From NCBI GenBank assembly GCA_017694845.1, contig JADIMI010000011.1, positions 1-64,000 on the forward strand: a stretch of 64,000 bases of DNA, read 5' to 3'. Shown here in pieces: positions 52,740 to 60,038 of the stretch (its first letter is position 1; every line of letters begins with the position of its first letter). The notes beneath the pieces were generated by a model. That model did no database searches. It was not told the DNA's origin and worked only from the letters and a program-made list of their open reading frames with translations. The translations under genes were made by a program, and so were the position numbers. The stretch comes from Candidatus Cryptobacteroides intestinavium (GTDB taxonomy: Bacteria > Bacteroidota > Bacteroidia > Bacteroidales > UBA932).

Positions 52740-54515
52740 ATGATGAAAAAATCATTGATATATTATATGCTTTCGGTGATTTGTCTGGCTTCTTGCAGCC
52801 TCGACAAATTCCCGCTGGACTCGATATCGCCGGAGTCGTTCTTCTCGAATGAAGAGGAGCTCCAGGCGTTCAGCAACGGGTTCTACACTATGCTGCCGGC
52901 ATCGTCTCTGTATACGGACAATGCAGACACCTACACCCAGAACCAGCTTCCTGACGAGATCTCCGGACTGAGGGTGATTCCTGATGAGGGAGGCGGATGG
53001 ACCTGGACAGACCTGAGGAAGGTGAATACCCTGATCGAGTATTCGGTTAACTGCGAGGATGAGGATGTAAGGATCAAGTATAACGCGCTTGCGAGATTCT
53101 TCAGGGCATATTTCTACTATGACAAAGTAAGAAGGTTCGGTGATGTGCCTTGGTATGACAAGCAGCTCGATTCCGATTCTCCCGAGCTCAAGAAGCCGCG
53201 TGACAGCAGGGAATACGTGATGCAGAAGATGATAGAGGACATCGACTATGCGATCGAAAACCTCGGTATCGGAAAGGAGCTTTACCGGATCACAAGATGG
53301 TCGGCCCTTGCCCTCAAGTCAAGATTCTGCCTTTTCGAGGGAACTTTCAGAAAATACCACGATATCAATCTTGAGGGACACGACTGGAAGTGGTATCTCG
53401 AGCAGGCCGCAGCCGCTTCCGAGACTCTGATGAACGAGAGCGGATACAGCCTCTATACGGCGGATGGCCCCGACAAGAGCTATCTCAACCTGTTCGCTGC
53501 AGAGAATGCCATTGATACCGAAGTCATCCTCGCCAGGGACTACAACCAGGCTCTCGGCGTGTTCCACAACAGCAACTATTTCGCCATAGGGCAGACGAAC
53601 GGCCAGCCTGGTATGACCAGAAAGCTCGTGGCTTCATATCTGATGAGCGATGGAAGCAGGTTCACAGACAAGGAAGGATGGCAGGAGATGCAGTTCTACG
53701 ATGAGTGCCAGGACAGGGACCCTCGTCTTGCGCAGTCCATCCGTACCCCTGGTTATATGAGGATAGGCGGTTCGACTCCTGTGCTGCCTGATTTTTCCGG
53801 CAGTGTGACAGGTTACCAGCAGATCAAATATGTGACCACGACTGACTGCGATTCGTACAATATATCCTACAACGACCTGATCATTTTCAGGATGGGAGAA
53901 GTGTATCTCAACTTTGCAGAGGCGAAGGCCGAGCTCGGCACTCTGACCCAGGATGATCTTGACCGGTCTGTAAACCTGCTCAGGGACCGTGTCGGGATGC
54001 CTCATCTTGATCTTGCCGAGGCCAACGCTGATCCGGATCCATATCTGATGAGCGAGGAGACCGGCTATCCGGGAGTCAGCGCCAAGAATTCCAGCAACGT
54101 GGGTGTCATCCTCGAGATCCGCCGTGAAAGGACTATAGAGCTTGCCCAGGAAGGCTTCAGGTACTATGACATCATCAGGTGGAAGGAAGGACAGGCGTTC
54201 AACAAGCAGTTCTACGGAATGTATTTCCCTGGACCGGGTGAATATGATCTGGATGGGGATGGAAACGCTGACATTTATCTGTGGTCAGGTACGAAGGGTG
54301 ACTCTGATGCAGCCGTGCAGCTCGAGATAGGCGGAGCCATCGATCTTTCCGAAGGGACAAGCGGATATGTCACCCCTCATCCTGAGAAAGAGGAGAAATG
54401 GGTCGAGGAAAGGGACTATTATTATCCGATCCCTATCAATGACCGGTCGCTTACCGGCGGTGCTCTTACCCAGAACCCGGGATGGAATGACGGCCTTGAT
54501 TTTGAAGAGGATTAG
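52740..54515 (+). CDS. SusD/RagB-family glycan-binding lipoprotein
   Basis: 591 residues with lipobox signal YYMLSVICLASC. SusD landmarks: SLDKFPLDSISPESFFSNEE, ALARFFRAYFYYDKVRRFGD then VPWYD, YVMQKMIEDIDYAIENLG, RWSALALKSRFCLFEGTFRK, the segment DLIIFRMGEVYLNFAEAKAE and RRERTIELAQEGFRYYDIIR. The start may be 52740 or 52743. It is the lid partner of the upstream transporter. Its long C-terminal part contains a calcium-like DLDGDGNADIY. Confidence 0.96.
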   Translation: MMKKSLIYYMLSVICLASCSLDKFPLDSISPESFFSNEEELQAFSNGFYTMLPASSLYTDNADTYTQNQLPDEISGLRVIPDEGGGWTWTDLRKVNTLIEYSVNCEDEDVRIKYNALARFFRAYFYYDKVRRFGDVPWYDKQLDSDSPELKKPRDSREYVMQKMIEDIDYAIENLGIGKELYRITRWSALALKSRFCLFEGTFRKYHDINLEGHDWKWYLEQAAAASETLMNESGYSLYTADGPDKSYLNLFAAENAIDTEVILARDYNQALGVFHNSNYFAIGQTNGQPGMTRKLVASYLMSDGSRFTDKEGWQEMQFYDECQDRDPRLAQSIRTPGYMRIGGSTPVLPDFSGSVTGYQQIKYVTTTDCDSYNISYNDLIIFRMGEVYLNFAEAKAELGTLTQDDLDRSVNLLRDRVGMPHLDLAEANADPDPYLMSEETGYPGVSAKNSSNVGVILEIRRERTIELAQEGFRYYDIIRWKEGQAFNKQFYGMYFPGPGEYDLDGDGNADIYLWSGTKGDSDAAVQLEIGGAIDLSEGTSGYVTPHPEKEEKWVEERDYYYPIPINDRSLTGGALTQNPGWNDGLDFEED

Positions 54516-54549
54516 TTGTTGTCTGAGTTTTTAATTTGATTGTGATAAA

Positions 54550-55416
54550 ATGAAAAAGGTTTTGTATCTACTGACTCTGCCTGTCTTTGCGCTGGCTCTG
54601 TCCTGTTCCTGTGACCGCAGTGCTGCTGCAGATGACGAACGGCTGCCTTCGATAACCGGCGAGGACAATGACAAGGAGGTCATATATGAAAAGGATGAGT
54701 CCTCCTACAGGATTGTTTCATACAATGTCGGGGCGTTCAGCAAATATATGACGAACAGCACTTCCACTGTGGCTGCAATGATGAAGGAGATAGAGGCGGA
54801 TGCCATGGTCCTGAACGAACTGGACCGGAACAACGGCAGGCACGATACCGACCAGCTGGCCGACTTCGCCAAGGAAATGGACTGGGACTGCTATTATGCC
54901 AAGGCAATGGACTACAGGAACGGTGAATATGGCAACGGAGCGGCGTGGAGCAGGGATCTCGATGTCGTCAGCAAGTCTGTGATTGCATTGCCGAAGCAGA
55001 CCGGTTCCGAGGACAGGTGCTGTGTGGTGATCGAGTTCAGCGACTTTGTCCTGGCCGGGACACATCTCGATGTCGGTACAGAAGATGACAGGGTCAGGGG
55101 TGTCCAGACCATTACCAGGGAGCTGATGGAGAAATACGGGGAAGGCGACAAGCCGGTGTTCGTGTGCGGTGATATGAATGCGGAGCCGTCCAGCGAGACG
55201 GTGAAGGAGTTCAAGAAGAACTGGACACAGCTGACCCCGGCCAAAAGCACCCATTCATCGCAGAATCCGACAAAGTGCATAGATTATGTCTTTGCTCTGA
55301 AGGATGTCGGCAGCTATGAAGTCACAGCATCCGATGTGCTCACAAGTTTCAAGTCAGGGAGTGTAAAGCAGGCATCTGACCACCTTCCTGTATATGTAGA
55401 TGTAACAATAAAATAA
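54550..55416 (+). CDS. Endonuclease/exonuclease/phosphatase-fold lipoprotein (copy 1)
   Basis: 288 residues; lipobox signal LPVFALALSC. The EEP fold motifs are all visible: YRIVSYNVGAF, MVLNELDRNN with Glu90, FVLAGTHLDVG, VFVCGDMNAEPSSETVKEF and KQASDHLPVYVDV with His278. The superfamily includes DNase I, sphingomyelinases and phosphoinositide phosphatases, all acting on phosphoesters with Mg2+. Being lipid-anchored in a SusCD operon suggests a phosphodiester or phosphate in the extracellular substrate (inference). The second copy at 56499 is closely related. Confidence 0.9.
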   Translation: MKKVLYLLTLPVFALALSCSCDRSAAADDERLPSITGEDNDKEVIYEKDESSYRIVSYNVGAFSKYMTNSTSTVAAMMKEIEADAMVLNELDRNNGRHDTDQLADFAKEMDWDCYYAKAMDYRNGEYGNGAAWSRDLDVVSKSVIALPKQTGSEDRCCVVIEFSDFVLAGTHLDVGTEDDRVRGVQTITRELMEKYGEGDKPVFVCGDMNAEPSSETVKEFKKNWTQLTPAKSTHSSQNPTKCIDYVFALKDVGSYEVTASDVLTSFKSGSVKQASDHLPVYVDVTIK

Positions 55417-55423
55417 TGACGAT

Positions 55424-56506
55424 ATGAAATTCAGTTTATACAGATATGTGTTTCTCGCGGGAGTCGCGCTTATGCTTCTCTCTTGCGAAGAAAAGCAGCA
55501 GGTCACACAGCTGACCGAGCCTGCGCGTATCGCAATGCAGGATGCCGGAGGGGAGCCGAAGTCGATAGAGCTCTATGATTCCGGAACCACTTCCACTGCG
55601 ACGGCGGAATTCAGGGTTGTAGCCGAGCTCATTTCCGGCAACACTATCAATGTCACCTTCAAGGCGGATCCGACAAAGGTGGATGAATACAACGCTGAGA
55701 ACGGGACAGACTATGAAATGGCTCCGGCGGAGTGCTATGACCTTTCTGCCGCAACAGTGATGCTTCCACGCTACAACACTGTCTCATCCACGGCAAAGGT
55801 CACCGTCTCCACTGACGGTATCCCTGATGCACAGACATATCTTCTGCCGATCGTGATCGACCGGATCGAAGGAGATGATGCCGCGCGGATAGACGAGGAG
55901 AAGAATGTGGTGTACGTGCTGATCAAGAAGTATGTTCTCAAGGAGCCGGTGCTGCTGGACAGGAGCGACTGGGAGGTGATCTACTGCAATTCTGAGGCGA
56001 ATGAGTCAATGTATAACGGATATCCGTACGGGCCGGTGGATCTTATGCTCGACAATGAGCCTAATACCTGGTGGAATTACGGAAGTGTATCTGCCCCGTT
56101 CTATATCGTGATCGACCTGAAAAAGCAGATGTATGTCAAGAAGATAATCTTCACGCCCAGACACGATACTGGAGAAAGCAGCCATCTGTCCAGAGGGGCT
56201 CCTAAGAATGTAGACTTCGCGTTTGCGACTACGGTGAACGGGACAGGAGAGGCGGCAATGGAAGGTGACTATTCCGACTTCGAGGTCTTCACCAACCTTG
56301 AGCAGTTCCGCAGCCGTCTGGTTTTCAGGGAGGAGATTACTCTTGGAGGTCTGTATAACTGCAGATATATCAAGATAAGGTATAATGGAGCCTGGACCAG
56401 GGACAATTCCGGAGCACCGGACTATCTCTCTACGAACGGTACGTATAATGTGGGGATGGTAGCCGAGTTCGAGGCGGCAGGATATACTGATTCTCCTTAT
56501 GAATAG
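55424..56506 (+). CDS. BT_3987-type (DUF1735) plus F5/8C-like surface lipoprotein
   Basis: 360 residues; lipobox signal FLAGVALMLLSC. Residues about 30-165 fit the BT_3987-like N-terminal domain: TATAEFRVVAELISGNTINV, KVDEYNAENGTDYEMAPAEC and AQTYLLPIVIDRIEGDDA. Residues about 175-355 resemble a discoidin/F5-8C carbohydrate-binding module: DLMLDNEPNTWWNYG, PFYIVIDLKKQMYVKKIIFT and CRYIKIRYNGAW. Such proteins bind glycans at the cell surface in SusCD loci. It begins 7 bases after the first EEP gene and overlaps the second by 8 bases. Confidence 0.85.
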   Translation: MKFSLYRYVFLAGVALMLLSCEEKQQVTQLTEPARIAMQDAGGEPKSIELYDSGTTSTATAEFRVVAELISGNTINVTFKADPTKVDEYNAENGTDYEMAPAECYDLSAATVMLPRYNTVSSTAKVTVSTDGIPDAQTYLLPIVIDRIEGDDAARIDEEKNVVYVLIKKYVLKEPVLLDRSDWEVIYCNSEANESMYNGYPYGPVDLMLDNEPNTWWNYGSVSAPFYIVIDLKKQMYVKKIIFTPRHDTGESSHLSRGAPKNVDFAFATTVNGTGEAAMEGDYSDFEVFTNLEQFRSRLVFREEITLGGLYNCRYIKIRYNGAWTRDNSGAPDYLSTNGTYNVGMVAEFEAAGYTDSPYE

Positions 56507-57347
56507 GATATTTATCGGATTGATGCTTATAATGCCGGTACTGTCGTGCAGCGACGGTACCGGCAATTCCAATGAGAGGGATCCCGGACAGACGGGCAAT
56601 CCCGAGACTGTGTATGTCAAGGAGGAGGGATCGATAAGGCTTGTGGCGTATAATGTCGGGGCGTTCAGCAAGGAGATGACGGACAGCGCTCCGGTCATAG
56701 CCTCAATGATGAAGGAGATATATGCCGATGCTATGGTGCTGAACGAACTTGACAGGAACAACGAAAGACATGATTACGACCAGCTTGCAAGGTTTGCCGG
56801 CTATATGGACTGGGACTGCTGGTTCGGAAAGGCAATGGACTACCGAGGCGGGGAGTACGGTAACGGTGCCGCATACAGCAAGGACCTGAAGGTTGTCGAC
56901 AGATTCGTGATCAGTATGCCTAAGGACACCGGCTCTGAAGACAGGAGCTGCGTGGTTGTGGAGTTTGAAGATTTTGTGTTTGCCGGGACTCATCTTGAGG
57001 TCAGGAGTGTGAATGACAGGATTCTCGGAGTGCAGAAGATCAGCCGGGAACTCAGGGAGCGTTATGCGGGCGGATCGAAGCCGGTGTTTCTGGGAGGGGA
57101 TATGAATTCATTCCCGGACAGTGAAGTCATCTCCGAGATAAGGAAGGACTGGGATATGCTGACACCGAAATATCCTACCTATCCCTCAGAGTCTCCCGTC
57201 AACTGCGCGGATTACATATTCGCCCTGAAGGGTACCGGTTCCTACGAAGTGAGCTCCTCGGGAGTATGTTCGAAATTCTACGCGGGAAATGCAGCCGTCA
57301 CTTCCGACCATCTCCCCGTCTATGCCGACATCCTCCTCGACCGGTGA
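56499..57347 (+). CDS. Endonuclease/exonuclease/phosphatase-fold lipoprotein (copy 2)
   Basis: 282 residues; lipobox signal IGLMLIMPVLSC. It has the same motifs as copy 1: IRLVAYNVGAFSKEMTDSAP, VLNELDRNNERHDYDQLARF with Glu83, FVFAGTHLEVRS, VFLGGDMNSFPDSE and SDHLPVYADI with His271. The start overlaps the end of the preceding gene by 8 bases (ATGAATAG), so translation is coupled. The two copies are clear paralogues flanking the BT_3987-type gene; perhaps they differ in bond or position preference. Confidence 0.9.
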   Translation: MNRIFIGLMLIMPVLSCSDGTGNSNERDPGQTGNPETVYVKEEGSIRLVAYNVGAFSKEMTDSAPVIASMMKEIYADAMVLNELDRNNERHDYDQLARFAGYMDWDCWFGKAMDYRGGEYGNGAAYSKDLKVVDRFVISMPKDTGSEDRSCVVVEFEDFVFAGTHLEVRSVNDRILGVQKISRELRERYAGGSKPVFLGGDMNSFPDSEVISEIRKDWDMLTPKYPTYPSESPVNCADYIFALKGTGSYEVSSSGVCSKFYAGNAAVTSDHLPVYADILLDR

Positions 57348-57360
57348 TGTCCGCCGCCCT

Positions 57361-57565
57361 GTCATTATGAGCGTTCTTTGTCATTCTGAGCCTCTCTCTG
57401 TCATTCTGAGCCTCTCTCTGTCATTCTGAGCGAAGCGAAGAATCTGATGCAGAAGTACTGTGTGGTACTCCAGATCCTTCACTCCGCCTGCGGCTCCGTT
57501 CAGGAAGACAATGAATGCCCTTCAGAACGTCCCTTCCTGTCATTCTGAGCGAAGCGAAGAATCTG
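57361..57565 (+). repeat. Dispersed repeat cluster (locus F)
   Basis: Four left ends in a row: GTCATTATGAGCGTTC at 57361, then TGTCATTCTGAGCCTCTCTC at 57379 and 57399 (20-base period), leading to a full copy at 57420-57446. An inverted copy CCAGATCCTTCACTCCGCC...TCAGGAAGACA lies at 57470-57510, and another full forward copy at 57539-57565. It fills most of the 259-base gap ahead of the small lipoprotein gene and ends 41 bases before that start. No gene is seen there. Confidence 0.88.
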
Positions 57566-57606
57566 ATACAACAACTAAACAACAGTAAACTAAAACGATA
57601 AAAACT

Positions 57607-58035
57607 ATGAAACAGATATTGATATGCCTTATAATGGCGGCAATGTGCCTGTCTTCCTGTAAGCCTGAAATAAAAGATGGCGGCTGTACATACGAAGGCG
57701 TCTATATAGAGACGGTCACGGGGCTGGTCAATGCGCATAACTATCAGATAACGCTTCCTGGGAGCGGCGGGGAGTTCGACTTCTATCTTGACTGTGTCCG
57801 GCCATTTTACGATTATTACTTTGAAGAAGGGGCACTGTCCATATACTTTGCAGATGAAGTCAGAATGACGGAAATCGAGGGGCGGACTGATGAAGGTTAT
57901 TACAGGGCACGGCTCCATCTGTCGGTTCCGGAGAACCGGACTGGGGAGGAACGCTCGGACGTATTTAGACTCGACGATGTCGCGGCGCTTCATTGTGCGA
58001 TAATAACAGTCCGGCAGGACATTATCCCTTATTGA
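57607..58035 (+). CDS. Small hypothetical lipoprotein
   Basis: 142 residues; lipobox signal LIMAAMCLSSC. The mature part is short beta strands with two extra Cys (NYQITLPGSGGEFDFYLDCV, YRARLHLSVPENRTG, LHCAIITVRQDI). The ending IITVRQ recalls BACON-type domains, but the match is weak. No operon partner: repeats lie on both sides. I do not know its function. The signal peptide and balanced codon use argue that it is a real gene. Confidence 0.65.
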   Translation: MKQILICLIMAAMCLSSCKPEIKDGGCTYEGVYIETVTGLVNAHNYQITLPGSGGEFDFYLDCVRPFYDYYFEEGALSIYFADEVRMTEIEGRTDEGYYRARLHLSVPENRTGEERSDVFRLDDVAALHCAIITVRQDIIPY

Positions 58036-58119
58036 CGAAAAATCTATGTTGTTCGTTATCTTGACGGCATAGCATAATAAGGTATGCCACGACACCTTCG
58101 GACATATGCCTGTCCGGTG

Positions 58120-58284
58120 CTCCAGATCCTTCACTCAGCCTCCGGCTGCGTCTATGGTGACAACAGAAGACGTTCTGTTACAGATTCTTCACTTCGTTCA
58201 GAATGACAATGTGATACTGTTCAGAATGACAATGTAACACTGTTCAGGATGACAATGTAACACTGTTCAGGATGACAATGTACC
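58120..58284 (+). repeat. Dispersed repeat cluster with 23-base tandem (locus G)
   Basis: An inverted relative (CTCCAGATCCTTCACTCAG...GTCTATGGTGACAACAG, 58120-58166), then CAGATTCTTCACTTCGTTCAGAATGACAATG from 58181, whose end is amplified as CTGTTCAGGATGACAATGTA-type units at 58217, 58240 and 58263 (exact 23-base period). The gap 58036-58459 otherwise holds a terminator and promoter near its end and no gene. Confidence 0.88.
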
Positions 58285-58387
58285 GCGCTTCCGACACGTG
58301 TTGTCCCGATGATCCGGATCGTGGCAACCGGAATTTGCCGCCGGGCCATCATTCCTTGTTATGCGTATATTGCCGGCCGATAGCTAC

Positions 58388-58422
58388 AAATCCGGACTGA
58401 TATTATGCAGTTCGGATTTTTT
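58388..58422 (+). terminator. Strong intrinsic terminator
   Basis: AAATCCGGACTG (58388-58399) and CAGTTCGGATTT (58408-58419) pair over 12 bp with one G-T wobble, an 8-base loop and a T-run at 58417-58422. It directly precedes the -7 box at 58426, so it insulates the following gene from upstream reading. Confidence 0.8.
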
Positions 58423-58425
58423 GTT

Positions 58426-58433
58426 TAACTTTG
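58426..58433 (+). promoter_or_regulatory. -7 promoter box (TAACTTTG)
   Basis: TAACTTTGCG matches TAnnTTTG and lies 26 bases before the ATG at 58460, supporting that start over the one at 58361, which would run through the terminator. Confidence 0.6.
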
Positions 58434-58459
58434 CGGCGCTTTTCAGTCGGGTGCAGGGA

Positions 58460-58834
58460 ATGTACGGATTAAAGAAGATAATATGTATAGTCGCTGCTGT
58501 TTTGCTTGTAGGGCTTGCAGCATTCATTCCATCTTATGATGGGATGGAGGAGTGTCCGTCTGCGGAGGCTGCCGCGGCCGTCTTCACCGTACCGTCTTTC
58601 AATGCGTCCTTCCCGGCTGTGGAGGGGTATATGGAACTGTCAACCTTCAGCAATGCGGTCTCTTCCGCATCCGCTGCCGGTTACAGGCCGGTTCAGGCTT
58701 GCCGTATATGGTGCTGCCCTGTGTCCGGTCAGCCGGACGGGGAGTCGGGACATATAAGTTTCAGTTGCCAGGATCCTGTCCCTTGCAGGATGGCTGACTA
58801 TTTTGTCTTTGCACTGGAACGGATAATCATTTAG
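58460..58834 (+). CDS. Small Cys-containing exported or membrane-anchored protein
   Basis: 124 residues from the ATG at 58460 (MYGLKKIICIVAAVLLVGLA). One hydrophobic N-terminal segment (ICIVAAVLLVGLAAFIP) is followed by an Ala/Ser-rich middle and a Cys-rich end: ECPS, QACRIWCCPVSG and SFSCQDPVPCRM, seven cysteines after the hydrophobic segment. I do not recognise the family. It has its own terminator-insulated promoter and lies 137 bases before nuoA; it could be co-transcribed with the nuo genes. Confidence 0.6.
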   Translation: MYGLKKIICIVAAVLLVGLAAFIPSYDGMEECPSAEAAAAVFTVPSFNASFPAVEGYMELSTFSNAVSSASAAGYRPVQACRIWCCPVSGQPDGESGHISFSCQDPVPCRMADYFVFALERIII

Positions 58835-58846
58835 TCATCTCTGCCA

Positions 58847-58935
58847 TCCGGGCGGTATATGTCCCGGAACGGTATGCCCCTGATAACCCTTCAGTTTCAG
58901 GGCATTGTCACCGGTCTGCCTGCAGGCCACTGACA
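58847..58935 (+). promoter_or_regulatory. Structured leader upstream of nuoA
   Basis: Three consecutive inverted repeats: TCCGGG/CCCGGA (58847-58852 with 58863-58868); ATGCCCCTGA/TCAGGGCAT (58874-58883 with 58897-58905, one bulged C); and TGTCA/TGACA (58906-58910 with 58931-58935) enclosing the 10-base palindrome GCCTGCAGGC. None has a T-run, so they are not simple terminators. No -7 box is seen between them and nuoA. Confidence 0.45.
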
Positions 58936-58971
58936 TGGTCATTTCCCATAACAGACAATAATTTTACTGAT

Positions 58972-59325
58972 ATGAATAATTTCGTATTACTGGTTGTCGT
59001 GATCATTATCGCCATCCTCATCGTGGCGGCCGCTATCGGGATTGCAAAACTGATTGCCCCGAGGTCATACAACCCTCAGAAAGGAGAGGCTTACGAGTGC
59101 GGTATCCCTACCAGGGGCAAGTCCTGGATGCAGTTCAAGGTGGGCTACTATCTTTTCGCCATCCTGTTCCTGATGTTTGATGTAGAGACCGTGTTTCTGT
59201 TCGCCTGGGCCGTGGTTGTCCAGGATCTCGGCATTTACGGCCTGCTGAGCGTGCTGTTCTTCCTGCTCATTCTTGTACTCGGGCTTGCGTACGCCTGGAG
59301 GAAGGGGGCGCTGGAATGGAAATAG
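58972..59325 (+). CDS. nuoA: NADH-quinone oxidoreductase subunit A
   Basis: 117 residues, three transmembrane helices (VVVIIIAILIVAAAIGIAKL, VGYYLFAILFLMFDVETVFL, LLSVLFFLLILVLGLAYAWR) and the NuoA motif YECGIPTRGKSWMQFKVGYY. It is a membrane subunit at the quinone site of complex I. First gene of the nuo run, 51 bases before nuoB. Confidence 0.97.
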   Translation: MNNFVLLVVVIIIAILIVAAAIGIAKLIAPRSYNPQKGEAYECGIPTRGKSWMQFKVGYYLFAILFLMFDVETVFLFAWAVVVQDLGIYGLLSVLFFLLILVLGLAYAWRKGALEWK

Positions 59326-59376
59326 TCTCTGCCTGTGAGGATACGTGGTTGAAAGAATAAATTAATTACGGCAAAT

Positions 59377-60027
59377 ATGAAGCGTAATGTCAATATAAAG
59401 TCGATGAAATACGAAGATTTCAACGACAACGAATATATAGAGCAGATGCTGAAGGAGCTCAATGACAACGGGGCGAATGTCATTGTAGGCTGTCTTGACA
59501 ATGTGATCGAGTGGGGAAGGAGCAACAGCCTGTGGCCGCTTACCTTTGCAACCAGCTGCTGCGGAATTGAATTTATGGCCATCGGAGCCGCAAGATATGA
59601 TTTTGCACGATTCGGCTTTGAAGTGGCGAGGGCTTCGCCTCGTCAGGCGGACTTCATAATGGTGGCCGGGACGATTACGTATAAGATGGCTCCTGTGCTG
59701 AAACGTCTCTATGATCAGATGGCGGATCCGAAATATGTCGTAGCCACGGGCGGATGCGCAATCAGCGGCGGGCCGTTCAAGAAATCCTATCACGTTGTGT
59801 GCGGGGTGGACAAGATCCTGCCGGTGGATGTGTATATCCCGGGATGTCCGCCGAGACCGGAGGCAATGCTCTACGGTCTGATGCAGCTTCAGCGCAAGGT
59901 GAAGGCGCAGCGTTTCCTCGGAGGTATCAACAAAGGTATCAGCGAGAAGGAATACGAGCGACGGATGACCGAGGACATCAACAAGGCAAAAGGCGGTGAT
60001 GACTATGATGAATCGGGACTGGCTTAA
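59377..60027 (+). CDS. nuoB: NADH-quinone oxidoreductase subunit B
   Basis: 216 residues. It carries the N2 iron-sulfur cluster: [40 protein letters not shown] and [17 protein letters not shown] hold the four ligating Cys. It has a ~40-residue N-terminal extension and an extended C-terminus compared with the core. It hands electrons from N2 to menaquinone. Eleven bases separate it from nuoCD. Confidence 0.98.
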   Translation: MKRNVNIKSMKYEDFNDNEYIEQMLKELNDNGANVIVGCLDNVIEWGRSNSLWPLTFATSCCGIEFMAIGAARYDFARFGFEVARASPRQADFIMVAGTITYKMAPVLKRLYDQMADPKYVVATGGCAISGGPFKKSYHVVCGVDKILPVDVYIPGCPPRPEAMLYGLMQLQRKVKAQRFLGGINKGISEKEYERRMTEDINKAKGGDDYDESGLA

Positions 60028-60038
60028 CAGAATGCATT

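Noticed and set aside
57421..58134. 237-codon minus-strand frame opposite the small lipoprotein gene.
   Set aside because: It spans repeat copies at both ends and the plus strand holds a gene with a lipobox signal peptide.
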